Shown here piece by piece: positions 19,984 through 28,037 of a stretch of 64,000 nucleotides of DNA. The position numbers and the translations under genes are program-made. The notes beneath the pieces are model-generated. The model was not told the DNA's origin and did no database searches. It saw only the letters and a program-made list of their open reading frames with translations. The stretch is from DSSB01 sp046346845 (lineage in GTDB: Bacteria > UBA10199 > DSSB01). The DNA is taken from the NCBI GenBank assembly GCA_046346845.1, contig JAXMHH010000002.1:62001-126000 (forward strand), read 5' to 3'. Position 1 is the stretch's first letter. Each line of letters begins with the position of its first letter.

Positions 19984-20793
19984 CTATTTCTTCTTGCCCT
20001 TCGCCGGGGCCTCGGCGGTGGCGGTCGCCGCAGGCAGGAGCGCACGGCCCGAAGGCTGGGCCCCGAACAGGCTCGACAGCATGGCCGCGGCCTTGGCCTT
20101 CACCTCGGCGTTGGGAGAGCTGCTCGCCAGGGCGTCGAGGCCGGTCTTTAACTCGTCATCCTTCGGATTGTTGCCGAACATCTCCATGCCTTTGAGGGCG
20201 TTGAGGTATTGTTCGGGATCGAGGCCGCCTTTCTTGACGTAGGCGGCGGGACCGGCGGGATAGGGAACAATTTCGGAGTGGAATTCGAAGTCGATCATCT
20301 TGGCATGACCAATGGCCTGGGCCTCTTTAAGGAGGTAGTAATTGTGCACCTCGACCATGGCGCCTTGCTTGAACTGTTTCTTGAGGTCCTTCGGCAGGAA
20401 GGCGTGGACTGTCATCCCGCTGGCGAAGTGATCCGCCGTGATGTTGCGGTATTCGTTCTCCACGATCTCAACGGGAAGCAGGGTCAGCTCGTAGGTGTCC
20501 TTGATGCCGTCTTTGCTGGGTTCCATGTTCACGAAGATGCCCCGCACGAAAAATTCCTTGCTCTTGCCGCGATCGGGGGGATCCACCGGCCCCCACTTCA
20601 GGAGGCGATTTTCTTTGACGGTGGGGGCATCGGGATCGGAAGAGATCTTGGCATTGTCGCCGGTCGCCGGGGCGGCGGACTTGGCGGCGCCGCCCGCCTT
20701 TTTCTTCGCAGCTTGGGCTTCATGCGAGACGGCAGAGCCGGCGAGCAGGGCACCGACCGCCAAAAAGGTTAAAGACTTTTTCCAAAGACTCAT
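19984..20793 (-). CDS. Exported protein of unknown function, Lys/Ala-rich ends
   Basis: 269 residues. A Sec signal peptide (KKSLTFLAVGALLAGSAVS, cleavage near AQA-AKKK about 28) is preceded by a good ribosome site (AGGAG seven bases upstream). The mature N- and C-termini are Lys/Ala-rich and probably disordered. The central part (about 60-200) is a mixed alpha/beta domain with DPPDRGKSKEFFVRGIFVN, ELTLLPVEIVENEYRN and MVEVHNYYLLKEAQAIGHAK. I do not recognise the family and see no catalytic motif. It shares a bidirectional terminator with its convergent neighbour. Confidence 0.75.
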   Translation of the reverse strand: MSLWKKSLTFLAVGALLAGSAVSHEAQAAKKKAGGAAKSAAPATGDNAKISSDPDAPTVKENRLLKWGPVDPPDRGKSKEFFVRGIFVNMEPSKDGIKDTYELTLLPVEIVENEYRNITADHFASGMTVHAFLPKDLKKQFKQGAMVEVHNYYLLKEAQAIGHAKMIDFEFHSEIVPYPAGPAAYVKKGGLDPEQYLNALKGMEMFGNNPKDDELKTGLDALASSSPNAEVKAKAAAMLSSLFGAQPSGRALLPAATATAEAPAKGKKK

Positions 20794-20952
20794 GGTTTTC
20801 TCCTTTGCTATTTTGAAGCCTACGCGGCAGCCGGGCCGAGCGGCCTAAATTCGAATTCACTCCTAACCGGGCCTTTCTATACTGGAGGGCGGGACGGGAG
20901 TCAAAGGACTTCCTGGCGACGTCCCGGCCGGCCATTGCCGGCAAAAAGGGAC

Positions 20953-20982
20953 TTGCATGCCGCGGGGAGCAATGTTTAGAGT
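20953..20982 (+). promoter_or_regulatory. Predicted promoter of the amidotransferase-like gene (leaderless type)
   Basis: TTGCAT (20953-20958), an 18-bp spacer, TAGAGT (20977-20982), then only 8 nt to ATG 20991. There is no Shine-Dalgarno in the remaining leader. Confidence 0.4.
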
Positions 20983-20990
20983 CCCCGCCC

Positions 20991-21710
20991 ATGGCGAAAG
21001 TCCTCATCCTGCAAAATGCGCCCCTGTTCACCGCCGGGAGTTTCGAAGACGAGCTCAAGCGCCGCGAAATCCCTTACGAATACCGCAAGGCCTACGAAGG
21101 CGCCAAAAACCTCCCCGCCCCCGACCAGGCCAAAAATTTCGCCGGAGTCATCGCCCTGGGTGGCCCCCTGCGCCTCAAGGTCGACCAGCCCGAAAAGGTG
21201 GAATGGCTTGCCAAAGAATTGGCCTTCCTGCGCGCCTGCCTCGACGAGCACAAGCCCGTCCTGGGCGTCGGCCAAGGCGGCAACCTCCTGGCCCAGGCCC
21301 AGGGAGGCTGGGCGGCGAAGGCCCCGCAAAAAGAAATCGGCTGGATCAACGTTGAGGTCTATCCCGACTATTCCCGCAACAGCGTGATCTACGGCGAGAT
21401 CGAAGAAAAAAAATTCCCCGTCTTCTGCTGGTACGACACCTTCAACGGCTTTCCGCCGCAGGGGTATTGGTACCTGACCAGCCCCAACTGCCGCTACCAA
21501 TCGACGGGCATCAACGGCAATTGCTACCTGTTCAATTTCCATCCCGAGGTGACCGAAGAGCTGGTCGCGACCTGGGTGAAAGAATATTCCGGAGACCTGC
21601 CCTCCAAAGAGTTCGGGGCCAAGCTGCTGGAAGAGACCAAGGCCAACCTCGACCTCACCAAGCGGCTCTCGCGGCGGATCATCCACGCCTTCCAATCTTT
21701 CCTGAGATAA
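20991..21710 (+). CDS. Class I glutamine amidotransferase-like protein lacking the catalytic cysteine
   Basis: 239 residues with the flavodoxin-like fold of the GMP-synthase-type amidotransferase family: KVLILQNAP at the start, FAGVIALGGPL, the nucleophile-elbow region KPVLGVGQGGNLLAQ (about 85-99), FPVFCWYDTF and the C-terminal FNFHPEVTEELV. In active class I amidotransferases the elbow reads GxCxG with a Cys nucleophile; here it is GVGQG, so the Cys is Gly. The His-Pro-Glu triad remnant is retained. Glutamine hydrolysis is therefore unlikely; a binding or regulatory role, or a different chemistry, is inferred. It stands alone behind its own promoter. Confidence 0.82.
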   Translation: MAKVLILQNAPLFTAGSFEDELKRREIPYEYRKAYEGAKNLPAPDQAKNFAGVIALGGPLRLKVDQPEKVEWLAKELAFLRACLDEHKPVLGVGQGGNLLAQAQGGWAAKAPQKEIGWINVEVYPDYSRNSVIYGEIEEKKFPVFCWYDTFNGFPPQGYWYLTSPNCRYQSTGINGNCYLFNFHPEVTEELVATWVKEYSGDLPSKEFGAKLLEETKANLDLTKRLSRRIIHAFQSFLR

Positions 21711-21858
21711 TTAATAGGCTTTTGAAAAACTGATCTTATTCCCGCCGGAATGAATCCAGCTCCATCCATCGCCCAAAAATCCTTCGGATCTTCGGGGCCC
21801 GCCAATCCGCCTGCGGCGGCTTGGCCCAACCACCGATGGTTTTTCAACAGCCTCTTAA
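21711..21858. repeat. 148-bp MITE-like element with 20-bp terminal inverted repeats
   Basis: The ends (21711-21730 and 21839-21858) are inverted repeats matching at 18 of 20 positions, beginning TTAA and containing GGCTTTTGAAAAAC / GTTTTTCAACAGCC. The element fills the gap between two convergent genes almost exactly, starting on the base after one stop codon and ending two bases before the other. It encodes no protein. Terminal GGCTGTTGAAAAA-type repeats are common in non-autonomous elements of delta-proteobacteria-like genomes, but only one copy is in this window, so mobility is inferred. Confidence 0.5.
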
Positions 21859-21860
21859 GA

Positions 21861-22499
21861 TTACAGGCCGGCGAGGAAGGGGTTGTGGCGCCGCTCCGCG
21901 CCGATGCTCGTCTCGGGGCCGTGACCCGGGTGAACGACCGCCCGATCGTCCAGACAAAGCAGCTTTTCCCGGATAGAACCGAGCAGCTGCGGAAAATCCC
22001 CTCCCCACAGGTCGGTGCGGCCGATGCTGCCCAGGAACAGGGTGTCGCCGGTGAAGACCTGCGGGCCGGTCTCGCCTGCTAAATAAAAACTCACGCTGCC
22101 CGGCGTATGCCCCGGGGTGTGAAAGACTTCCAGGCGATGCCCCCCAAAGGACAAGACGTCGCGGTCTTCGATCCATTGGGTGACCGGGGGAACGGAAAAG
22201 CTCGGCAGGCGAAACAAGGCCGCCTGCATCGCCACATGGTCGTAGAGGAAGGAGTCCTCCCGGTGCAGGCAAACCTCGGCACGGGTGGCGGCAGCGACTG
22301 CTTCGGTGGCCCCGACATGGTCGAGGTGGGCGTGGGTGTGGACCAGGTACTTCGGCTTCCAACCCCTGTCTCGCAGGATGGCGAGGATGCGTTCGGCCTC
22401 CTGCCCGGGGTCGACGACGATCGCCTCCCGGCTCCGCTCGCAGGCGAGGATGCTGCAATTGCATTGAAAGGGGCCAACCACCAGCTTTTCCATCAACAT
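21861..22499 (-). CDS. MBL-fold metallo-hydrolase, glyoxalase II-like
   Basis: 212 residues from ATG 22499 (a second in-frame ATG lies at 22493). Metallo-beta-lactamase motifs are complete: HTHAHLDHVGA (the THxHxDH dizinc site, about 57-67), the His of HTPGHTPGSVSFYL, the Asp of FTGDTLFLGSIGRTD, and the C-terminal His in PGHGPETSIGAE. The size and the GRTD and PGHGP signatures match the hydroxyacylglutathione-hydrolase-like thiolesterase group (YcbL type) rather than beta-lactamases. Role inferred: hydrolysis of a small thioester or similar in the cytoplasm. It is divergent from the acyl-CoA synthetase gene; a TTGACA promoter ends six bases before the start. Confidence 0.92.
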   Translation of the reverse strand: MLMEKLVVGPFQCNCSILACERSREAIVVDPGQEAERILAILRDRGWKPKYLVHTHAHLDHVGATEAVAAATRAEVCLHREDSFLYDHVAMQAALFRLPSFSVPPVTQWIEDRDVLSFGGHRLEVFHTPGHTPGSVSFYLAGETGPQVFTGDTLFLGSIGRTDLWGGDFPQLLGSIREKLLCLDDRAVVHPGHGPETSIGAERRHNPFLAGL

Positions 22500-22505
22500 G
22501 CTGGG

Positions 22506-22534
22506 GGCATAGACTCGCCTCCGCCGCATGTCAA
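22506..22534 (-). promoter_or_regulatory. Predicted promoter of the MBL hydrolase gene (leaderless type)
   Basis: Read on the minus strand: consensus TTGACA (22534-22529), a 17-bp spacer, TATGCC (22511-22506), then six bases to ATG 22499. This is the best -35 match in the window and favours the start at 22499. Confidence 0.5.
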
Positions 22535-22544
22535 TAAGACCTCT

Positions 22545-22574
22545 TTGCATGCCTGCCGAGACATCGGCTATCCT
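22545..22574 (+). promoter_or_regulatory. Predicted promoter of the acyl-CoA synthetase gene (leaderless type)
   Basis: TTGCAT (22545-22550), an 18-bp spacer, TATCCT (22569-22574), then six bases to ATG 22581. Its -35 box lies 11 bp from the -35 box of the divergent MBL promoter, so the two promoters are back to back. Confidence 0.42.
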
Positions 22575-22580
22575 GGTCCC

Positions 22581-25313
22581 ATGCCAGGCAAGCTTCCGGT
22601 CATGGAACCGATCCACAATTTGTTGGGCAGGGCCCCCAGCCCGCTCGATCCCATCTTCTCCCCGGCGAAGGTGGCGGTGATCGGCGCCAGCGAGGGCCCG
22701 GGCAGCGTGGGGCGGGCCCTGATGGAAAACCTCGCCGGCTTTCCCGGCGACTTGTTCCCCGTGAATCCCAAACACTCTCAGGTCCTGGGCCGGCGCGCCT
22801 ATCCCCGGATCGGCGAAGTCCCCCAGCCGGTCGACTTGGCCGTCATCGCCACCCCCGCGGCCACGGTGCCCGGCATCATCGCCGAGTGCGTCCAGGCCGG
22901 AGTTCGCGGGGCGATCATCCTCTCGGCGGGCTTTCGCGAAACCGGCCCCGCCGGCGCGGAACTGGAGCGAAAAATCCTCGCGGAGGCGCGCCGCAATTCC
23001 CTGCGCCTCCTGGGACCCAATTGCCTCGGCCTGATGCGGCCCGCCGGCGGACTGAACGCCACCTTCGCCTCGCGCCTGGCCCTGCCTGGGAAGGTGGCCC
23101 TGGTCAGCCAGAGCGGGGCGCTCTGCACCTCGATCTTGGATTGGAGCCTCAAGGAACGGGTCGGCTTCAGCGCCTTCGTCTCCATCGGCTCGATGCTGGA
23201 TTTGGGCTGGGGCGACCTCATCGATTATTTGAGCGCGGATCCCGAGACCCAGAGCATCTTGCTCTACATGGAGTCCATCGGCAACGCCGCCGCCTTCCTC
23301 TCCGCGGCGCGCGAGGCGGCCCTGAAGAAACCCATCATCGTGCTCAAGGCCGGCGTCAGCCCGGCGGCCGCCCAAGCGGCGGCCTCCCACACGGGGGCCC
23401 TGACCGGCAGCGACGAGGTGCTCGACGCCGCCTTCCAGCGCGCGGGCGTCCTGCGGGTGCGGCGCATCGACGAACTCTTCCTGATGGCCGAGGTGCTGGC
23501 CAAGCAGCCCCGGCCCTCCGGCCCGCGCCTCACCATCGTCACCAACGCGGGCGGCCCGGGGGTCTTGGCCACCGACGCACTGGCCGCGGCGGGAGGCCAG
23601 ATGGCCGAGCTGGCCCCCGAGACCCGGCGGGCCCTGGATGCCTTCCTCCCCCCGCACTGGAGCCACGGCAATCCCATCGATCTCTTGGGCGATGCCGACC
23701 CCGAACGCTACGGGCTCGCGGTCGAGATCGCGCTGAAAGACAGCGCCACCGACGGCCTCCTGGTGATCCTCACGCCTCAAGAGATGACCGATCCCACCGC
23801 CACCGCCGAGCGCCTGCTTCGGATCGAGGACCGACGGGAGAAACCCTTGCTCGCCTCCTGGATGGGCGGGATCGATATCGCCGCCGGCGAGGACCACCTG
23901 AACCGCGGCGGCATCCCGACTTTCCCCTACCCCGACACGGCCGCGGAGGTCTTCCAATACATGTGGGATTACAGCCGCAATCTGCGGCAACTCTACGAGA
24001 CCCCCGCCCTGCCGCCCGGCGCCGGGACGGAACTCCCCGACCGTCGAGCGGCCCGCGACATCCTCGAGGCGGCGCGACGGGCCGGACGCACCCTGTTGAA
24101 CGAGGTCGAATCGAAGCGCCTGCTGGCCAGCTACGGCATTCCGACGGTGCCCACCGAGCTGGCCGCCGACGAGTCCCAGGCGGTGGCGATCGCCGAGCGC
24201 CTCGGTTACCCCGTGGTCTTGAAGCTCTTTTCGGAATCGGTCACCCACAAGAGCGACGTGGGCGGGGTGCAACTCAACCTGCACGATGCAGGGGCCGTCC
24301 GCCAGGCCTTCCAAAAGATCGCCGCCAACCTCCGCGCCGCCAAGGGCGAGGGGCTGCTTCAGGGCGTCAGCGTCCAAGCGATGGTGAGCCAAAGAGGCTA
24401 CGAGCTCATCCTCGGGGCGAGCACCGACCCGCAATTCGGCCCCGTGCTTTTATTCGGAACCGGCGGGGAACTGGTCGAGGTGTTCCGGGATCGGGCACTG
24501 GCGCTTCCGCCCCTGACCTCGACCCTGGCGCGCTCCCTCATGGAACGGACCCGGATCTTCCGCGCCCTCACCGGGGTACGCGGCCGCCCTCCCGTCGACC
24601 TGCCCGCCTTGGAGGGCCTGTTGGTTCGATTCAGCCAGCTCATTGCCGAGCAAAGGAGCATCCGCGAGCTCGATATCAATCCCCTCCTGGTTTCCGAGTC
24701 AGGCATGCTGGCCCTCGACGCCCGCGTCCTGCTCCAAGACCCGCAGCTTCCGGAGTCGGCGTGGCCGGCAACGGCGATCCGACCCTATCCACTGGAATAC
24801 GCTTGGAGCCTAAAGCTGCGCGACGGGGCCTCGCTCCGGGTCCGCCCCATCCGCCCGGAAGACGAGCCCCAGGTCGCCGAATTCCAGCGCAACCTCTCCC
24901 GGGAAAGCGTCTTTTCGCGTTACTTCAGCGCGGTCAACGTCCGCGAGCGCACCCGCCACGAACGGCTGGCCGAGCTTTGCTTCATCGATTACGCCCGCCA
25001 GATGGTGCTGGTGGCCGAGGCTCCTTCCCCCGCCGGCGCACCGCGGATCGTCGGTCTCAGCCACCTCATCCGCCTGCCGGGCCTCCAGGGCTCCGAATTC
25101 GCCATCCTGCTCGCTGACGATTTCCAACGGCGGGGCCTGGGTACCGAGCTGTTGGGGCGCCTGATCGCGGTGGCCCAGGCGGAGTCCTGGCTACCCATCA
25201 CCGCGGTCATGCTGCCGGAAAATAAGGCGATGCAGGAAATTTGCCAGCGCCTCGGCTTTCGGGTCGCTTTTTCCGCCACCGAGGGATTCTACAAGGCGAG
25301 CTTCGCCGGTTAA
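22581..25313 (+). CDS. ADP-forming acyl-CoA synthetase fused to GNAT acetyltransferase
   Basis: 910 residues from ATG 22581 (ATG 22602 is possible). Domains in order: CoA-binding (about 20-145, AVIGASEGPGSVGRALMENL), succinyl-CoA-ligase-like with the phosphohistidine in AASHTGALTGSDEV (His about 269), ATP-grasp (about 510-720, KRLLASYGIPTVPTELA and SVTHKSDVGGVQLNL), and a C-terminal GNAT domain (about 746-905, with acetyl-CoA loop DDFQRRGLGTELL). Known fusions of this layout act as acetyl-CoA synthetases or as the lysine acetyltransferase Pat, whose ligase part may be regulatory. Here the His and ATP-grasp motifs look intact, so ligase activity is plausible. Either role affects central acyl-CoA metabolism. 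Confidence 0.93.
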   Translation: MPGKLPVMEPIHNLLGRAPSPLDPIFSPAKVAVIGASEGPGSVGRALMENLAGFPGDLFPVNPKHSQVLGRRAYPRIGEVPQPVDLAVIATPAATVPGIIAECVQAGVRGAIILSAGFRETGPAGAELERKILAEARRNSLRLLGPNCLGLMRPAGGLNATFASRLALPGKVALVSQSGALCTSILDWSLKERVGFSAFVSIGSMLDLGWGDLIDYLSADPETQSILLYMESIGNAAAFLSAAREAALKKPIIVLKAGVSPAAAQAAASHTGALTGSDEVLDAAFQRAGVLRVRRIDELFLMAEVLAKQPRPSGPRLTIVTNAGGPGVLATDALAAAGGQMAELAPETRRALDAFLPPHWSHGNPIDLLGDADPERYGLAVEIALKDSATDGLLVILTPQEMTDPTATAERLLRIEDRREKPLLASWMGGIDIAAGEDHLNRGGIPTFPYPDTAAEVFQYMWDYSRNLRQLYETPALPPGAGTELPDRRAARDILEAARRAGRTLLNEVESKRLLASYGIPTVPTELAADESQAVAIAERLGYPVVLKLFSESVTHKSDVGGVQLNLHDAGAVRQAFQKIAANLRAAKGEGLLQGVSVQAMVSQRGYELILGASTDPQFGPVLLFGTGGELVEVFRDRALALPPLTSTLARSLMERTRIFRALTGVRGRPPVDLPALEGLLVRFSQLIAEQRSIRELDINPLLVSESGMLALDARVLLQDPQLPESAWPATAIRPYPLEYAWSLKLRDGASLRVRPIRPEDEPQVAEFQRNLSRESVFSRYFSAVNVRERTRHERLAELCFIDYARQMVLVAEAPSPAGAPRIVGLSHLIRLPGLQGSEFAILLADDFQRRGLGTELLGRLIAVAQAESWLPITAVMLPENKAMQEICQRLGFRVAFSATEGFYKASFAG

Positions 25314-25380
25314 ACGGCCCCTGATTTTTATCATGGCGTTCTCTGCCGGGATTTGTATGCTTTAGCAAAAGGAGTACCCC

Positions 25381-25545
25381 ATGGCCTCCAAAAAACAGCC
25401 CCCACGCCTGGCACCCCACAAGCTCGGCGACGACCGCAACGAACTCGCCGTCAAGCCGCGAAAGCTGAAGGGAAATTTCAAGCAGTCCCGCGACGTCCGG
25501 GAAGACCGCGGCACCCGACAGACCAAGATGGGAAAGCGGCGATAA
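25381..25545 (+). CDS. Small basic protein, 54 residues
   Basis: ATG 25381 follows a good ribosome site (AAGGAG, six to eight bases upstream) and runs to TAA at 25545. About a third of the residues are Lys, Arg or His and there is no hydrophobic core, so it is probably disordered. It begins MASKKQPPRLAPHKL and ends RQTKMGKRR. A nucleic-acid- or ribosome-associated role is possible but not shown. It lies 67 bp after the synthetase and 10 bp before the channel gene, so it is likely co-transcribed with the channel. Confidence 0.65.
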   Translation: MASKKQPPRLAPHKLGDDRNELAVKPRKLKGNFKQSRDVREDRGTRQTKMGKRR

Positions 25546-25555
25546 ATCGTTGGCA

Positions 25556-26041
25556 ATGCCCCCGCCCGTGGTTCATAAAGACAGAGTGCTGAAACTCCTC
25601 CGCCAAGAGACGCGCAGCTTGGTTCGCGCCTTTTTGCATCCGCACTTTCTCTACCTTGCCCTGGTGGGCAACGGCATCTTGCTCCTGGCTACCTTGGTGG
25701 TGCACGCCCTGGAGAAGGACGTGAACCCCCACATGAAGGGTTATTTAGACAGTTTTTGGTGGGGGGTTTCCACGATTACCACCGTGGGTTTCGGCGACAT
25801 CGTGCCTATCACGCCGGTGGGCCGGTTCATCGGAATCCTCTTAATGTATTCCGGCACCGTACTCTTCATCACCTTCACCGGCATGCTGGTGACGCACTGG
25901 CTGAGCCACGAGGTGGAGCGCGAATTGACGCCGTTGGAGCAAGAGATCCTCAAGGAGGTCCGGGAACAGGCCCGGATTGAGCACACCTTAAAGCGCATCG
26001 AAGGTCGCCTGGATCAATTGGAGAAAAAATTTCCTTCCTAG
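25556..26041 (+). CDS. Two-transmembrane potassium channel
   Basis: 161 residues from ATG 25556. TM1 is about 31-51, the pore helix and selectivity filter TTVGFGD is at 75-81, and TM2 is about 88-112; this is the KcsA/Ion_trans_2 layout. Residues about 115-161 are charged and predicted coiled coil (LEQEILKEVREQARIEH), which would promote tetramer assembly in the cytoplasm. No RCK or cyclic-nucleotide-binding domain is attached, so gating cannot be inferred. The stop codon overlaps the stop codon of the convergent minus-strand gene. Confidence 0.9.
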   Translation: MPPPVVHKDRVLKLLRQETRSLVRAFLHPHFLYLALVGNGILLLATLVVHALEKDVNPHMKGYLDSFWWGVSTITTVGFGDIVPITPVGRFIGILLMYSGTVLFITFTGMLVTHWLSHEVERELTPLEQEILKEVREQARIEHTLKRIEGRLDQLEKKFPS

Positions 26042-26379
26042 TGGTGGGCGCTGTGGTCCTCGCCACCCCGGCTTTCCGGCCCCGCCCCCTCTTTCATCAT
26101 CTTCTCCATCATGGGGCACTTCATCATCCCGCCGCCGTGTCCCATACCCCCGCCCCCCGGGGCCGCCGCCTTGACGTCAAAATGACCGGCTTCGTGATAG
26201 GCGATGCCGTAGTAAACCGTACCCGCCATCCCGGCGATCGCTCCGAGCGCGACCAACAGCCCCGCCACCAGGGCCAGGTTCTTGCCGACAGGCGAGTTGA
26301 GGCCCCAAATCACCAGGGCCGCGCCCGCCGCCAAGGCGAGCAGTTCCAGCGCAAAGGCCATATCTAATTGGAAAACCAT
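26038..26379 (-). CDS. Small membrane protein with Met/His-rich tail
   Basis: 113 residues. There are two transmembrane helices (about 8-27 and 34-58) and a soluble tail with GGGMGHGGGMMKCPMMEKMM and a final SAHH. Clustered Met, His and one Cys are typical of copper- or other metal-binding tails, but no named family is recognised. Its TAG overlaps the TAG of the K+ channel gene by two bases in the opposite strand. The next gene upstream on the same strand in transcription order is pdxH? No: pdxH lies at higher coordinates and is transcribed toward this gene, 64 bp away, so co-transcription is possible. Confidence 0.7.
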   Translation of the reverse strand: MVFQLDMAFALELLALAAGAALVIWGLNSPVGKNLALVAGLLVALGAIAGMAGTVYYGIAYHEAGHFDVKAAAPGGGGMGHGGGMMKCPMMEKMMKEGAGPESRGGEDHSAHH

Positions 26380-26443
26380 AGAAATTCCTCCCGATCGATG
26401 AAGTGATCTTAGGGATTACCCTGCGCAAGGGAAATGACTTGGA

Positions 26444-27049
26444 TCAGGGATTTAGGCGGTAAATTTTCCAAGCCTTGCCCTGGAGGCGGTAGAGAAATCG
26501 GTCGTGCAGCCGGTTGGGTCTCGCCTGCCAAAACTCGATTTCCTTGGGAACCAGGCGATAGCCGCCCCAATGCGGGGGCCGCGGCACTGACTTTCCCGAG
26601 AATTGGCCCCGATAATCGGAGAACCTCCGCTCCAGCTCGCGGCGATTTTTCAACACCTCGCTCTGGTGGGAGGCCCAGGCGCCGATCTGGCTCAAGCGGG
26701 GCCTGGATTGGAAGTAGGCGTCGGACTCCGCGGCGGAGACCGGCTCCGCCTTGCCGACGATGCGCACCTGGCGTCCCAGCGGTTCCCAGAAAAAGTTCAT
26801 GGCCGCCTTGGGGCAAGCCTGCAGAGACTTGCCTTTCACGGAGCGAAAATTGGTGAAAAAGGTGAAGCCCTCCGCGTCGCAGGATTTTAGCAGGAGCATC
26901 CGGCCCGCGGGAAATCCATCCGGGGAAAGGGTCGCCAGGCAAAAGGCCTCGGGCTGGAGGATGCGTTTTTCGCGTCTTGCCGCCGCGAACCACTTTTGGA
27001 ATTGGCGAATCGGGTCCGGATACAGGTCGTTCTCGTTCAGTCTTTTCAT
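26444..27049 (-). CDS. pdxH: Pyridoxamine 5'-phosphate oxidase
   Basis: 201 residues, normal length. This FMN flavoprotein oxidises pyridoxine- or pyridoxamine-5'-phosphate to PLP as a cytoplasmic dimer. Motifs seen: DPIRQFQKWFAAA, EAFCLATLSPDGFPAGRMLLLK (FMN phosphate contact), FTFFTNFRSVKGKSL, FFWEPLGRQVRI, SRPRLSQIGAWASHQSEVL, PPHWGGYRLVP and the C-terminal WQARPNRLHDRFLYR with the RLHDR substrate site. Its start overlaps the stop of the upstream PRPP-synthetase-like gene by four bases (ATGA), so the pair is coupled. PLP made here would serve aminotransferases and SufS in this window. Confidence 0.96.
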   Translation of the reverse strand: MKRLNENDLYPDPIRQFQKWFAAARREKRILQPEAFCLATLSPDGFPAGRMLLLKSCDAEGFTFFTNFRSVKGKSLQACPKAAMNFFWEPLGRQVRIVGKAEPVSAAESDAYFQSRPRLSQIGAWASHQSEVLKNRRELERRFSDYRGQFSGKSVPRPPHWGGYRLVPKEIEFWQARPNRLHDRFLYRLQGKAWKIYRLNP

Positions 27050-27939
27050 AGCAGTCCTTCCAAGGCCCTAGCACAGGCCTCGCTGATGTCGATGGCATTG
27101 CTGGAATGGGGCACGCCGTTGCAGGTCGCGACCCCCGCGGGCCCAGCCGCCAACAGGGCCGCATAGGCCTCCCCCGCGAACAGGCCGTGCACCCCCACGC
27201 AGAGCGGGGCCGGCCAAGCGGCCTTTTTTAGCAGAGACAGGGCCTCGATCATGGTCGTCGCGGTCGAGAGGATGTCATCGACCAAGACCGGCTGGCGGCC
27301 GCGGAAGCGCTCCAAATCGGGCAGCCGGATGGCCACGCTGCGGTCGCCGTGTCGCGTCTTCTCGGCCACCGCGAAGGGCGCCCCGCACAGCTCGGCCACC
27401 TGGGAGACCCACTGTTCGCTTTCCCGGTCGGGGCCCAGCAGGAAGGGGCTCTCGACTCGGGTACGGATGTAGGCCGCGAGCTCGGGGGCCACCCCGACCC
27501 GCCGGGAGGGGATCGTGTAGATCTCGTCGAGGGAGGCGTAACGGTGCAGATGCGGTTCCACGGTCAGCAGGGCGTCGAAGGCGGAGCTCAGCAGCTTGGC
27601 GCAATACCGGGAGGTCACGCCTTCGCCCTCCTGGAACCGTGTGTCCTGCCGGAGATAGGCCAGATAGGGGGCCGCCAGCACCACGCGCCGAGCCCCTAAG
27701 TCCCGGAGGGTCTCCAAGAGCCAGAGCAGGGACACGAGCTTAGCGTCGGGCCTATCCAGACTCGCCAACACCACCGCCCCTTCCCCCGCCACCGGACTCA
27801 AGACTCGGACATAGCTCTCCCCGTCCGGAAAGCGCCGCAGCTCGGCGACACCGGGCTTCAGGCCCAGGCGGGTGGCGATCGACCGGCCCAGGGCCTCCTG
27901 TTCCGGCCAAGCGAAGATCCATGTGGGGGGCTTATCCAT
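27046..27939 (-). CDS. Ribose-phosphate pyrophosphokinase-like protein
   Basis: 297 residues with tandem phosphoribosyltransferase-type folds. RFPDGESYVRV (about 35-45) matches the Prs N-terminal motif, SLLWLLETLRDLGARRVVLAAPYLAYLRQD matches the ATP-loop region, and VLVDDILSTATTM (about 215-227) is the PRPP/ribose-5-phosphate loop. Several residues of canonical PrsA are altered (for example RQDTRFQEGEG in place of RQDRK) and it is slightly short (about 315 usual). It therefore belongs to the diverged archaeal/bacterial ribose-phosphate diphosphokinase-like group; PRPP formation is likely but not certain. It overlaps pdxH by four bases. Confidence 0.85.
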   Translation of the reverse strand: MDKPPTWIFAWPEQEALGRSIATRLGLKPGVAELRRFPDGESYVRVLSPVAGEGAVVLASLDRPDAKLVSLLWLLETLRDLGARRVVLAAPYLAYLRQDTRFQEGEGVTSRYCAKLLSSAFDALLTVEPHLHRYASLDEIYTIPSRRVGVAPELAAYIRTRVESPFLLGPDRESEQWVSQVAELCGAPFAVAEKTRHGDRSVAIRLPDLERFRGRQPVLVDDILSTATTMIEALSLLKKAAWPAPLCVGVHGLFAGEAYAALLAAGPAGVATCNGVPHSSNAIDISEACARALEGLL

Positions 27940-28037
27940 GCGACCTGACCAATGTCATTCCGTTTTCGGGTCTGTCCATTCCATATTCAAGATCCCAGTT
28001 GAAAAACAGGAAAATCGGAATTCGGAAAGGAGGAGCC

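Noticed and set aside
21861..24434. Extended minus-strand frame upstream of the MBL hydrolase, giving an apparent 857-residue protein
   Set aside because: Only the last ~212 residues form a real MBL fold; the rest is antisense to the acyl-CoA synthetase gene. A TTGACA promoter sits at the proposed true start.
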